64,000 nt of DNA, taken from NCBI GenBank assembly GCA_036927565.1, contig JAYESD010000010.1:43083298-43147297 (forward strand), written 5' to 3'. Position 1 is the first letter of the stretch. Each line of letters begins with the position of its first letter. Position numbers and translations under genes: made by a program. Below the pieces are notes generated by a model. It had not been told where the DNA came from, ran no database searches, and saw nothing but the letters and a program-made list of their open reading frames with translations. This DNA is from Tuctoria greenei. Lineage: Eukaryota; Streptophyta; Magnoliopsida; Poales; Poaceae. Below are positions 1 through 10,477 of the stretch, one piece after another.

Positions 1-820
1 CTAAACTTTCCAGACATTCTTCGGGAATAAGGACCTTGTTGACCCTTCGAACTGAAGCAAATAAGCTGACTTTGCTGTGTACACTCCATTCGATGTGTAA
101 CACCATGTGATTTCATCCCCATCATTTGGTTGTAGCGTCAACTGTAGTTCGTCAATGAGTGTCCATAGCTGAATAAAATCAAATAGCAGGGTTGCCGTCA
201 TGTTAGTTTGAAGATCCAGTATCCACTTGTTATCATGTAGTGCTGCTTCAACTGTTTTTGCTTTTCCCCTGCTAGCAGCAAAGAGAGCTGGAAACATGGC
301 TGCCGGCGAGACTCCGTGCAGGCAGCTGGAGAGCCAGAAACGTGCTACCTTACCACTTCGGACTTGAACTTTTGTCGCTGCTGCGAACAATGCAGTTTCT
401 GAATTGTCCACCGGCAGCTCCATCCCCTGCCAAGGGCGATCAGGCTGCACCCATGCGAGCCAAAGCCACCGGATCCGCAAGGCGTGACCGAACGTTTCAA
501 GATCTTTGATGTCCAATCCACCACAGCTCAGAGGGCGACATACTGTTACCCAATTGACTTTACATTTAGCACCTGTCACTGGTGGCCCACCCGTCCATAA
601 GAAGCGGTGTCTGATTTTATGTAAATCTTTCAAAAAAAATTTTGGTGGCTTGATGGCTGAAAGGAGGTAAGTTGAAATTGAGCTGAGAACTGTATGAAGC
701 AGTTCTCTACGACTGCCAAAGCTTAAAAGTTTTCCCTGCCATATAGACATTTTTTTTGAAGGCACGATCATGGATATCCTGCAGGTGAGCCAGTTTGACT
801 CAATGTGGGGTAAGTGGCGG
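1..820 (-). pseudogene. LINE ORF2 C-terminal region (post-RT domain into zf-RVT)
   Basis: The translation carries the conserved plant LINE stretch after the RT catalytic core: 'WQGKLLSFGSRRELLHTVLSS', then 'FLWTGG' and 'GGLDIKDLETFGHALRIRWLW'. It ends near 'SAYLLQFEG', the start of the zinc-binding RVT domain, and is cut by the window edge. In a working LINE this part follows the polymerase in ORF2 and supports target-primed reverse transcription. The junction at 827 carries a stop and the frame changes just downstream, so it is dead. Confidence 0.8.
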
Positions 821-827
821 CCCCAGT
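1..827 (-). mobile_element. LINE (L1-like non-LTR retrotransposon), 3' portion
   Basis: This is the downstream half of a minus-strand LINE whose upstream half lies at 39145-41393. The two halves are separated by a 38.3-kb LTR element flanked by the duplicated target CCAGT (823-827 and 39140-39144). Reading the minus strand across the junction gives a recognisable plant LINE segment: 'GGWPIK', a stop, then 'LGPPLT', where plant LINEs normally have a KYLGLPL-type motif. The element runs off the left edge, so its 3' end and poly(A) tail are not visible. Confidence 0.85.
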
Positions 828-1269
828 TGTTGGAGTTGATCTCCAAAGGAACCAACTCCCATTCGCGCCCTGATCGGGGGCGCCCGCCACGTTTTGGCTG
901 TGGGCCCCCTCTCACCCCACATCACACATAAAAGGGAGGCATTTAGGGACACGTGAACTAAGGTTTACCGGGTCCCTAACCACTCCAATGAGAGCTGAGC
1001 CAATCCGATCTAAGGAGGAGTGAGAGTGAGGGGAAGGTTCCCAGTGGCGACCATGTTTCGACTGCACGTCTTAACCAAGCTGCCGCCCGTCACCTCTGCA
1101 CCACCACATCATCGCCGGTCATCTCGCCAACAAAGGTATGTCTAGCTGAGGTGCGCCAAAACCTTCCCTTCACTTATGTTCCTAAGATCTATTATCTATT
1201 ACATGATTTGTCTTGAGGTGCCATGCATCCCGATAGATCTAGCCGCTAGGGGTCTTTAGCATTACTACA
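828..1269 (+). repeat. 5' LTR of outer element
   Basis: 442 bp, beginning TG and ending CA, and alignable along its length to 38681-39139. A CATAAAAGGG stretch near 926 is a possible TATA box. This copy lacks the small inverted repeat seen close to the start of the 3' LTR, which explains the 17-bp length difference. Confidence 0.88.
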
Positions 1270-1270
1270 T

Positions 1271-1284
1271 TGGTATCAAGAGCC
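1271..1284 (+). other. Primer binding site of outer element
   Basis: TGGTATCAAGAGCC lies one base after the 5' LTR. It resembles the initiator-Met tRNA primer site TGGTATCAGAGC with one extra A. This supports the LTR boundary and the plus orientation. Confidence 0.75.
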
Positions 1285-1317
1285 ACCCTAGACGGTTTCT
1301 ATCGCAGATTTGAGCTC

Positions 1318-2014
1318 TGCCGGTACCCTGGGTACCATATACTCCTTGGGATTGCAAAGATCTTAAGGGAAAGTCATCTACTTGATTTGAAGACCTTCGG
1401 AGGCCCACATGTCAGACATAACCGGACCCGCTTCTCTAACATGGTTAGTCCCAGGGTCGCCACGTGTACTATCAAACCGGAGCTACCGCCCACAAGGGGG
1501 AAGCTCCGGGCTATGTACCGAAATGGCACCCCCGGACCTAACCCCAGACCGAGGGAAGCTCCGGAACTGACACGTGTCGGGTAACACCGGACCTATCTGT
1601 TCCCCATAGTGTGCTCCGGCGCTGCCACGTGTCCAACCGTCGGATATTTAGCCTCTAACCTCCGAAAGACCTCACAACGGCTCCAAATCTTCAAAGGGGA
1701 ATCAAGGACTTCAAGACCCGATCAAGTGTCATTAATACTATATTAATGACACACGATCGGACGACCTTAATTACCAGTAACGGTGCTGTCAAAGCCCATA
1801 ACTCGGTCATTAAGGGTAATTAAATGTGATTGAATGTGTATCAATATCAGTAACCGCCGAGGCAACATGTCGGGCCAGGCTAACTTGTAATGGCCTGCCC
1901 TTGTACTATAAAAGGACAGGCCGACGATACATAGGACACACTCTGGACACTCTCCGAAGACACGCTCATTCTACACCCTGAACTAACTTTGAGCTCAGAC
2001 AACCAATACAACAC
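1318..2014 (+). repeat. Tat1 5' LTR, left piece
   Basis: It starts TGCCGGTACCCTGGGTACC and matches 25769 onward. It is interrupted after AACAC (2010-2014) by SIRE1. The 26450 region of the 3' LTR shows the uninterrupted site, which proves the insertion point. Confidence 0.92.
1907..1914 (+). promoter_or_regulatory. Tat1 LTR TATA box
   Basis: TATAAAAG in the context CTTGTACTATAAAAGGACAG is identical in the 3' LTR at 26358-26365. The same box sits in the diverged Tat2 LTR at 42029-42036. It is the likely Pol II core promoter of the Tat family. Confidence 0.75.
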
Positions 2015-2324
2015 TGAAAGTGCATCTAGGTTCCCCGTGGGTTTTGGATGATTGATGACGACAATTAAGTCGCTAATGAGCTCAAGTGATCCTTAGCACA
2101 GGTGTGGACTCGATCGGAGACGCAAACCCTCAAAAAGGAAAAGGAAGGAAACGGAGTCGACTCGAAGCGTAGAAATTAGGGTTTCTAGCGTGTTGAGTTG
2201 GACTAGCCGTAGAAATAGGAGGGTGTGTGCGTAAAGTGCAAAGAGATCAAGTTAGGAGCCCAAGAGTGGTGGTTTAGGTAGAAACCCCTTTGAGAGTTGA
2301 AGTTAGAGTAGTCTGGCAGGAGGG

Positions 2325-2840
2325 GCCGGACTAGTCCGCCTGAGCGGCCGGACTAGTCCGCTCCTGGGCAAACTAGTCCGTTTTGGCACGGACCAGAAGG
2401 TCCTGTGTGACTTCGGACTAGTCCGTAGTGGGACGGACTAGTCCGTGGTACCCCTAGGGTGAAGATTCGGGACTAAGTCCAGGAGAGCGGACTTGTCTGT
2501 TTTGGGGCGGACCAAAAGGTTCTGAGTGAGATCGGACTAGTCCGTCCATTGGCCGAACTAGTCCGTGTTGCTAAGTGCAGAGAGGTTTTGCGTCTAAGTC
2601 TGGGAAGGCCGGACTAGTCTGTGGTCTTCAGACTAGTCCGTTTTCACACGGAACAAAAGGTTCTGTGTGAGATCGGACTAGTCCGGTGAGGGCCGGACTA
2701 GTCCGTTGTTGAAGTGACCGTTTGAATTTGAAGTTTGGCGGGTAGTGTGACGATTGCCGCGCAGTGCGACAGTTGTCAGAGGCGTCAGTGGTCCCCTAGG
2801 CCGGACTAGTCCGAGCTGTAGGCCGGACTAGTCCGCCCAT
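2325..2840 (+). repeat. Palindrome cluster CGGACTAGTCCG in SIRE1 U3
   Basis: At least 13 exact or near-exact copies of the 12-bp dyad CGGACTAGTCCG, plus variants such as CGGACTTGTC, lie in about 515 bp upstream of the TATA box. Two more follow near 3540-3575. Spacing is irregular and intervening sequences differ, so this is not a simple tandem repeat. The 3' LTR has the same cluster at 13040-13575. Maize Opie/Ji LTRs are remembered to carry similar CCGGAC..GTCCGG palindromes, so a cis-regulatory role is plausible but inferred. Confidence 0.9.
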
Positions 2841-2865
2841 CTGCTGAAGTCAGCAGTATGGGCTT

Positions 2866-2889
2866 GGGACCTCTATAAATAGAGGTCCC
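2866..2889 (+). promoter_or_regulatory. SIRE1 LTR TATA box inside an inverted repeat
   Basis: TATAAATA (2874-2881) is flanked by perfect 8-bp arms GGGACCTC and GAGGTCCC. The same structure is at 13604-13627 in the 3' LTR. In SIRE2 the arms are GGGATCCTC and GAGGATCCC, a compensated change. It marks the core promoter, with transcription expected to start some 25-35 bp downstream. Confidence 0.85.
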
Positions 2890-3654
2890 CTGGGTTCTTT
2901 TGAACCATCCTTGAGCAACCTGTAACCCTAGCGCCGCCACAGCAAAACTTGGAGCATTCTTGAGCCTCTTTCTTGCCTACTTTCCCTCTAAAACTAATTC
3001 TTGAGTGGATTAGGGTTTAGTGAGGTGGAGAAGAGGAAGAACATCGCGCTTAGGCTCCCAGTTTGATCTCTTGCACCTTTTGAATCATTGTGATCTGTGG
3101 CTTGAGTTAATCTTTGTGATTTGCAATTGTAATTGTGGTGGGAGCCTCAGATTGTGAGAAGCCCCAACGAATCTTGTATTCATTCTTTGTGATAGTGGAG
3201 AACCAAGTTAGGCCCGTGCGGTAAACTTGGTGAGGGAAGGGTTGTTGAACCCGATCCTTTATGGACTCCTCAACGGGGACGTAGATTCCTTGTGTGGGAT
3301 CGAACCTCGGGATAAAATCCTTGTGTCTCCGTGTTCTTCGCATTTCGTTTATCGAATATTTCGTTCTAGGGTTGCTAGTTTTGTCTTGTGCTTCATATTG
3401 TTATAAACTTGTTCCTCTTAGTCATATACTTGTGTTGGTAGTTGCTAAACTTGACATAACCATATCCTCACCTGTAGCCTCGAGAAAATCGCCTTAAAAC
3501 TTGCTAGAAACACTTTTTAGGGATCTTCACGCAGGCTGACCGGACTAGTCCGCCCTAAGACCGGACTAGCCCGCCCCCTGTAATTTAATCTCGTTTTATT
3601 AAGTCATTTGCAGGTCAATTAGCCTATTCACCCCCCCTCTAGGCAACTTTCAAT

Positions 3655-3666
3655 TGGTATCAGAGC
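3655..3666 (+). other. SIRE1 primer binding site
   Basis: TGGTATCAGAGC, complementary to the 3' end of initiator-Met tRNA, lies two bases after the 5' LTR. This is the usual site for minus-strand priming in copia elements. Confidence 0.9.
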
Positions 3667-3701
3667 AGGACTCTCCACAAAGAGTCTAACAACTCGGAGA
3701 G

Positions 3702-5987
3702 ATGGCCGGAGTGGTGTTTGAAGAGGTGTCGACCAATGATTCCCAACCGACACGTGAGGAGACAATGGCTTATCAAGACAAGCCAACCGATGATGAGGAG
3801 ACTCGCCAGCTCAAGGCGAAGCTCCGGGAGAAGATGAAGATTGCTGCGGTTGATCCGTCAAGCTCATCAAGTGGTGGTGGCGGAGTCAACTACAACCGAC
3901 AAGGGTTCAACTATGAACGCCTTGCCGCCAACAACCACTACCTTTCCATCCCATTGGGGAAACCTCCCCTATTCGATGGAACTGACTATGGGATGTGGAA
4001 GCACAACATGAAGATCCACCTTGTGTCACTCAATCCCTCACTATGGCAAATTGTGTTGACCGAGGTGCACATCCCTAAGAATGAAGAAGATATCACTCCG
4101 GAGCAAGCAGTGCTCCTTCACCGCAATGCTCAAGCGGCTGGAGTGATCATCTCATCCCTCTCAAGAGATGAGTTCAACCGAGTGGATGGACTTGAGGTAG
4201 CCAAAGACATTTGGGACACTCTCAAGACGGCTCATGAAGGAAACCGAGTCATCAAGGAAGCAAAGATTGAACTCATTGAAGGAGAGCTCGGGAGGTTTGC
4301 CATTATGGATGGTGAATCTCCCCAAGAGATGTACAACCGCCTAAAGATACTCATCAACAAGAGTAGATATTATGGATGTACCAAGTGGACGTACCACGAG
4401 GTGGTGAAGAGAATGATTCGGGCATTCATGCCTAGGAACGTCTCTCTATGCTCCATGATCCAAGAAAGTCCGGGGTTTGCCAAAATGACCCCGGAAGAGG
4501 TCCTTGGAAGGATCATCAATCACGAGATCATGGGAAAGGAGGCGCTCTTATACAATGACCTTCAAAGATTCACCGCCTCGAAGATGAAGAATGTTGCGCT
4601 CAAAGCAACATCCTCCCCAAAAGAGCAAACGGAAGATGATGAGGAGAGCCTTGACACCGATGAGGAAGAGGCCTTCTTCATCAACAACTTCAAGAGGATG
4701 ATGAGGGGAAGAAAAGGAGGATACAAGCATGAAGGAAAAGGCAAAGAAAAGGCAAGGCCCAAAAACAAGAGGGCTTGCTACAATTGTGGCGAGTATGGCC
4801 ACTTCATAGTTGATTGCCCCCATGAAGAAGTGAAGAAGAAAAAGGAGGGCAAGCCTCAAGAGAAGTTGTTCTTCAAGAAGAAGAGGCCCTCCGGACAAGC
4901 ACACTTGGGCAAGGAGTGGGACTCTAAGGATGAGTCCTCCTCCTCCGAAGAAGAGGAGAAGATGGCCACCATATCCATCGGGAGGAGCTCCAAGGGAAGC
5001 AAGCTCTTCCCCAACCTCAACAACGACTACAAACCAACTTGCCTTATGGCAAAGGAGGGAAGGAGAAAGGTAACATCTCACTCCTCCTCCTCCATTTCCT
5101 CTCATGATGAATTTGATCGCGCTAGTGAAAATGAGCACATGTTTAAGGACATAAGCAAAAGCACCTTGCGTAGGATGAAGTTGCTTATGGATGAGATCTT
5201 TGAGAAGGAGGAGCTCATCAACAGACAAGAGGACATGCTCATCCTTGAAAAGGAGAGATGTCAAGAGCTTAATGAGCTCCTTGAGCTTGAAAGAGAGAAG
5301 AGAAAGGCATTGGAACACGAACTTGCTCTAAGCAAGAAAACGTGTTCAAGTCTTGAGGAGAAATCAATTGAGCTCAAGGATGAACTTGGGAACTTGACAA
5401 AAGTTAACAGGATCCTTGAGACTCAAGTTGGGTCCCTTAAGAACAATGTAGCCTCTTCCTCCAAGAGCTCAACCTCCTCAAAGGCCTCATCCAATGCAAC
5501 CACGCCTTGTAAGTGCTCTAACTTAATCCTTAAACTTAAGGATGAACTAAACTTAGCGCAAGGCAAGCAAGCACCTAAGGGTGCCATCTTTGACAAGGAG
5601 AAGGTGGCGTATGCACGAAGTGCATACACCAACACAAGACCTCCCCATGTCAAGTATGGTCTTGGCTATACTAGAAGTGGTAGGCACAACGCCAAAACCT
5701 CCAAGTATGGCAAAGACATGATTGTCTTTGTTAAGGGAAGTTCATCTACAACTAAAATTGAGAAGAACAGATCCACTAGCAACAAAATGCCTAAATCTGA
5801 ACCGCATCCTCTATTTCATGATTTTGATGCTTCTTATGTGCTTATGAGGAACAAATATGGCAAGGTGTTTGCTAGATATGTTGGGCCACTCCGCAAGAGC
5901 CCCAAGCCTTGCGTGTGGGTGCCCAAATGCCTTACCACTAACGTCAAAGGACCCAACTCCGCTTGGGTACCTAAAAGGAAGGCATAA
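3702..5987 (+). CDS. gag: SIRE1 Gag polyprotein (nucleocapsid), intact
   Basis: 761 codons without interruption. It should form the virus-like particle and package the element's RNA. The N-terminal third has the copia Gag (UBN2-like) core, with 'FDGTDYGMWKHNMKIHL' near residue 92 and 'DIWDTLKTAHEG' beyond it. A single zinc knuckle CX2CX4HX4C uses C359, C362, H367 and C372, within lysine-rich sequence. Residues of about 480-580 are Glu/Lys/Leu-rich and look like a coiled coil, followed by a Ser-rich stretch and a basic tail ending WVPKRKA. The start is the first ATG after the PBS, and SIRE2 starts at the homologous place. This is the best-preserved long ORF in the window. The long C-terminal extension is typical of Sirevirus Gag. 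Confidence 0.9.
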   Translation: MAGVVFEEVSTNDSQPTREETMAYQDKPTDDEETRQLKAKLREKMKIAAVDPSSSSSGGGGVNYNRQGFNYERLAANNHYLSIPLGKPPLFDGTDYGMWKHNMKIHLVSLNPSLWQIVLTEVHIPKNEEDITPEQAVLLHRNAQAAGVIISSLSRDEFNRVDGLEVAKDIWDTLKTAHEGNRVIKEAKIELIEGELGRFAIMDGESPQEMYNRLKILINKSRYYGCTKWTYHEVVKRMIRAFMPRNVSLCSMIQESPGFAKMTPEEVLGRIINHEIMGKEALLYNDLQRFTASKMKNVALKATSSPKEQTEDDEESLDTDEEEAFFINNFKRMMRGRKGGYKHEGKGKEKARPKNKRACYNCGEYGHFIVDCPHEEVKKKKEGKPQEKLFFKKKRPSGQAHLGKEWDSKDESSSSEEEEKMATISIGRSSKGSKLFPNLNNDYKPTCLMAKEGRRKVTSHSSSSISSHDEFDRASENEHMFKDISKSTLRRMKLLMDEIFEKEELINRQEDMLILEKERCQELNELLELEREKRKALEHELALSKKTCSSLEEKSIELKDELGNLTKVNRILETQVGSLKNNVASSSKSSTSSKASSNATTPCKCSNLILKLKDELNLAQGKQAPKGAIFDKEKVAYARSAYTNTRPPHVKYGLGYTRSGRHNAKTSKYGKDMIVFVKGSSSTTKIEKNRSTSNKMPKSEPHPLFHDFDASYVLMRNKYGKVFARYVGPLRKSPKPCVWVPKCLTTNVKGPNSAWVPKRKA

Positions 5988-6000
5988 TCTTGTTTTGTAG

Positions 6001-9000
6001 GCATACTCCTCCGGTGGTTCCAAATGGGTGCTCGATAGTGGGTGCACAAACCACATGACCGGAGAGAGGACGATGTTCGAGGAGTATGAAGAACACGATG
6101 ATCCAAATGAAGGAATCCTCTTTGGGGACAATAGCCGAGGAAAAATCCTTGGCTCCGATAAAATTGTCATCTCTCCTCAACACACTCTTTCTAGCGTTCT
6201 ACACATTGATTCTTTAGACTATAACCTCTTGTCCATATCACAACTATGTGACAAGGGTTATAATTGTGTTTTCACTAATGAGGGTGTGAGCGTCCTTAGA
6301 AGAAGTGATAACTCAATCGCTTTTAAGGGTGTGCTCAAGGGAAAGCTTTATCTTATGGACTTTGCGTCGGATAAAGCTCAACTTGACACATGCTTAATGG
6401 CAAAAACCAACATGGGATGGCTTTGGCATAGACGGCTGGCCCATGTTGGCATGAGGAACTTACAAAAGCTTCTTAAGGGCGATCACATCCATGACTTGAA
6501 GAATGTTGTCTTCGAAAAAGACAGGCCATGTAGTGCGTGCCAAGCGGGGAAGCAAGTAGGAGCTCAACGTCCCTCCAAGAACATCATGACGACAACAAGA
6601 CCGTTGGGGCTGCTACACATGGACCTTTTCGGGCCAATAACCTATATAAGCATTGGCGGTAACAAATATGGTCTTGTTATTGTTGATGACTTTTCTCGTT
6701 TCACTTGGGTGTTTTTCTTGCATGATAAGGGTGAAACCCATGGTGTCCTCAAGAGGTTCTTGGGGAGAGCTCAAAATGAGTTCGCCTCAAGAATCAAAGC
6801 TATAAGAAGTGACAACGGCACCGAGTTCAAAAACACTCAAGTGGAAGAATTCTTGGATGAGGAAGGCATCAAGCATGAATTTTCAGCTCCATACTCCCCT
6901 CAACAAAACGGGGTGGCGGAACGGAAGAACAGAACACTCATCGAGATGTCAAGGACAATGCTTGATGAGTACAAGACATCGGATCGGTTTTGGGCGGAGG
7001 CGGTTAACACCGCTTGCCACGCCGTCAATCGATTATACCTCCACCGCCTCCTCAAGAAGACTCCCTATGAGCTTCTAGTTGGTAAGAAACCCAATATCTC
7101 TTATTTTCGTGTTTTTGGGAGCAAGTGTTATATTCTCAACAAGAAGCCTAGGACTTCAAAGTTTGCTTCAAAGTCCGATGAGGGTTTCTTGCTTGGCTAT
7201 GACTCAAACACTCACGCCTACCGTGTCTTCAACAAAACCTCCAGAATTGTTGAAATAACACGCGACGTGGTGTTTGATGAAACTAATGGCTCCCAAGTGG
7301 AGCAAGTGGATCAAAGTGTGCTAGATCAAGAAGACTCTCCACAAGAAGCACTTAGGAGAATGACACTTGGAGATGTTCGACCACAAGAACAACCTCAATG
7401 CTCAAGTGACCAACAACAAGATGATGCAAGTACTCCTCCATGCGATCAAGTTGTCGACGGTCAAGTAGGACCTCAAAACAACCAAGAAGATGAAAGTCAA
7501 GGGAGAGGCACTCATCAAGGGGGAGATCAAGAAGAAGAAGAAGATGATGATGACTCAAGAGCTCAACCTCCACATCCTCGCGTACATCAAAGTGTTCAAT
7601 GGGATCACCCCGTTGACAACATACTAGGAGACATTACTAAAGGGGTAATCACTTGTTCTCGTGTTGCAAACTTTTGTGAACATTACTCCTTTGTCTCTTC
7701 TTTGGAGCCCCATAGGTTGAAGATGCCTTGAGAGATCCGGATTGGGTGGTGGCCATGCAAGAGGAGCTTAACAACTTCGAGAGGAACAAAGTTTGGGAGC
7801 TTGTCAAGCGTCCACAAGCAAATGTTGTAGGCACCAAGTGGGTGTTCCGCAACAAGCAAGATGAACATGGTGTTGTGACAAGGAACAAGGCACGACTTGT
7901 GGCCAAGGGTTACTCACAAGTCAAAGGTTTGGATTTTGATGAAACCTTTGCTCCCGTAGCTAGGTTAGAGTCAATTCGAATATTACTTGCCTTTGCCACT
8001 CACCATAATTTTAAGCTCTATGAAATGGACGTCAAGAGTGCGTTCCTAAATGGCCCAATCAAGGAGGAAGTATATGTGGAGCAACCACCGGGCTTCGAAG
8101 ACCAAGAATTCCCAAACCATGTCTTCAAATTGCGTAAGGCTCTCTATGGCCTCAAACAAGCTCTTAGAGCTTGGTATGAGTGTCTTAGAGACTTTCTAAT
8201 TGAAAATGGTTTTAAGATAGGAAAAGCTGATTACACTCTATTTACGAAGCACTTCAATGATGATCTTTTTGTGTGCCAAATATATGTCGATGACATTATA
8301 TTTGGTTCTACTAACAAAGTGTTTTGTGATGAGTTTTCAAAGATTATGACAGAAAGATTTGAGATGTCCATGATGGGGGAGTTGAAGTTCTTTTTAGGTT
8401 TCCAAGTCAAGCAACTCAAAGAAGGCACGTTCATAAGTCAAACAAAGTACACTCAAGACATATTGAAGAAGTTTGACATGGACAAGGCCAAACCCATTAA
8501 GACCCCTATGGCGACGAATGGACACCTAGACCTCAACGAAGATGGTCCAAGTGTGGACCAAAAGGTATATCGTTCCATGATTGGCTCCCTGTTATATCTT
8601 TGTGCATCTAGACCGGATATCATGCTTAGTGTGTGTATGTGTGCACGGTTTCAAGCTGCACCAAAGGTGTGTCATTTGACCGCCGTGAAGAGAATTCTTA
8701 GATATCTAGTTCACACACCGAGCCTAGGACTTTGGTACCCCAAAGGATCCAAGTTCAACCTCATTGGTTATTCCGATGCGGATTATGCGGGGTGCAAAGT
8801 TGATAGAAAGAGCACATCCGGGACATGCCAATTCTTGGGTAGATCATTAGTGTCTTGGTCCACTAAGAAACTAAATTCCATTGCTCTCTCCACAGCCGAA
8901 GCGGAGTACGTCGCAGCCGGAAGTTGTTGTGCACAACTTCTGTGGATGAGACAAACTCTAAGGGATTATGGTATAAACTTGCATCATATCCCTCTCCTAT

Positions 9001-9182
9001 GTGACAATGAGAGCGCCATCAAAATAGCCCATAATCCAATTGAGCATTCAAGGACCAAACACATAGACATTAGACACCACTTCTTGAGAGATCATTCCTT
9101 AAAGGGGGATATAGTGATTTCCCATGTGAAAACCGAGAACCAACTAGCCGACATATTCACCAAGCCCCTAGATGAGAAGTGA
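6001..9182 (+). pseudogene. pol: SIRE1 Pol (protease, integrase, RT, RNase H), one frameshift
   Basis: Copia order: protease with LDSGCTNHM (6031 on); GAG-pre-integrase HHCC region near 6421-6550 (H..H, CSAC); integrase core D (HMDLFGP, about 6620), D (SDNGTEF, about 6806) and E (NGVAERKN, about 6915); RT with KARLVAKGYSQ and catalytic YVDD at 8283-8294; RNase H with YSDADYAG, STAEAEY and a terminal ADIFTKPLDEK. A one-base deletion near 7710 breaks the frame between integrase and RT. SIRE2 has the undamaged junction (HKVEDALRDPDWV). A TGA at 9180 truncates about 18 residues still present in SIRE2. The pol frame opens right after a TAG at 5998-6000, 13 bases past the gag stop, and its first AUG-independent codons are conserved. 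Confidence 0.9.
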
Positions 9183-10477
9183 TTTTGTGAGCTTAGGAGT
9201 GAGATCAATATCTTAGATTCTCGAAATGTGGCTTGAAACATGCACATCTGAATGTTTACTTATGCCTTGTTCAAAAGAGTGCATGTGGTTGGAAAAACTC
9301 TCTCTATCTTAATTTTCTCCTAAATATTTGAAAAAACTAGTGACTTTTTGAGTCATGATCATAGTTTGAATGTTGATTGCTTACTGACCATATTAACAAA
9401 GTTTTGTTGTGCTTTTTTGTCCAAAAGGACCTATAGTTGTGGGCATAAACTCATATATATTTACTTCAGCCCAGTAGGACCGGACTAGTCCGCCCTAAGG
9501 CCGGACAAGTCCGGAGGCAAGACTAGTCCGCGGCTGGTCCGCACACCGGACTAGTCCGTCCTGGGACCGGACTAGTCCGACCCTTGGGGACTTAAACCCC
9601 CAGGGGCGGCCCAGACCCCTCTTCTCTCCTCTCACACTCGCCTCTCTCTCTCCCACGCGCAAGCAACCACCCCGTCGGCGATTTTTGGCTCCAACCACCA
9701 AAACTCGCATCCAATCCGCGCATTGAATCCTTTAGAAGTGTGGGATTGTTTCCCCGCACTTCTTCGACGCTTTCCTACTCCGATCTCGTCCATTTCTTCG
9801 GATTTGAGGAGGTATTAACCTCTTTTCAAAAATTTCTCTCATTTTTGATTCTTGGAGTTTTTGATAGGATTACCTTCATTAATGTTGCTCCATACATTCT
9901 TGCGATCATATTCTAGAAGTATTGCGTGTTGATTTGAAGATTTTTTCAAAAAAATTGTTAGGGTTAGGGTTCATCCTGTCCTCGTTACCTCATTTGTATA
10001 TCATGTTTTCTCTTTAACTATCACTGAACTGCCATATGATGGTAAAAAAAGTGATATGATTTTATAGCATTGTATCTAATCATGATTAATTTTTATTCCT
10101 TGTGTATGTTTTTTGACTCAATAATTAATACGTGAAAAGTTTTTCCTTAGAAAATGCAACATGATATATCTAATTCTTAGTCTTTTATTTTGTAATTGTT
10201 TAATTGTTAATAAATTCATGTTTTTATCAAACATAAGAAAAGCCTGTTGGGGGCGAGCATGTGGATGGGGCCGTGGCGGCGCACCGAGAGGATTGCCTAT
10301 GAGTCTGGGATGGGCGGCCCTGGCGGACAAGTCCGCTGACGGACTAGTCCGCCCCTAAGGCGGACAAGTCCGTTTTGCACAGGGCAAACCCTAATCTTAG
10401 CTATTTCTTGAGATTCCTTCCGCAATATTTCACACCCTTGGTCTCTTATGTCCTCTTCTCGTTGTGTTTTCAGCACT
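9183..10477 (+). promoter_or_regulatory. SIRE1 ORF3 upstream region: putative internal promoter and 5' leader intron
   Basis: About 1.3 kb between pol and ORF3. It holds a TATA-like CATATATATTTAC (9452-9464), then a second palindrome cluster (9478-9590, four CGGACTAGTCCG-type and one CGGACAAGTCCG), a pyrimidine-rich stretch (about 9615-9660) like a plant transcription start region, and a leader. A splice donor GAG^GTATT at 9811/9812 and an acceptor TTTTCAG^C at 10473/10474 bracket an AT-rich 662-nt interval. SIRE2 has the same donor and acceptor around 304 nt. A further palindrome trio is at 10323-10372, just inside the intron 3' end. Confidence 0.6.

Larger units (their letters stand above)
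2015..3652 (+). repeat. SIRE1 5' LTR
   Basis: 1638 bp, TGAAAGTGCATC...GGCAACTTTCA. It is nearly identical to the 3' LTR (1658 bp). The clearest difference is an indel of about 22 bp within the palindrome cluster: the 3' LTR has one extra unit near 13336-13358. High similarity suggests a fairly recent insertion. Confidence 0.95.

Noticed and set aside
1270..1584. 104-codon ORF starting at the outer-element PBS
   Set aside because: It runs across the PBS into the Tat1 LTR; a chance frame in an LTR, repeated at 25673-26035.
2325..2840. Regularly recurring palindrome considered as a CRISPR-like array
   Set aside because: Spacers vary widely in length, are related to each other, and the region is the U3 of a plant LTR with the same pattern in its sister LTR.
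3107..3497. Short ORFs within SIRE LTRs (repeated at 13845-14235)
   Set aside because: Present because the LTR is duplicated; low complexity, no homology, and they overlap the expected transcribed leader.
4548..5318. Minus-strand ORF of 256 codons inside gag
   Set aside because: Leu/Ser/Phe-rich shadow of the Glu/Lys-rich Gag coiled coil.
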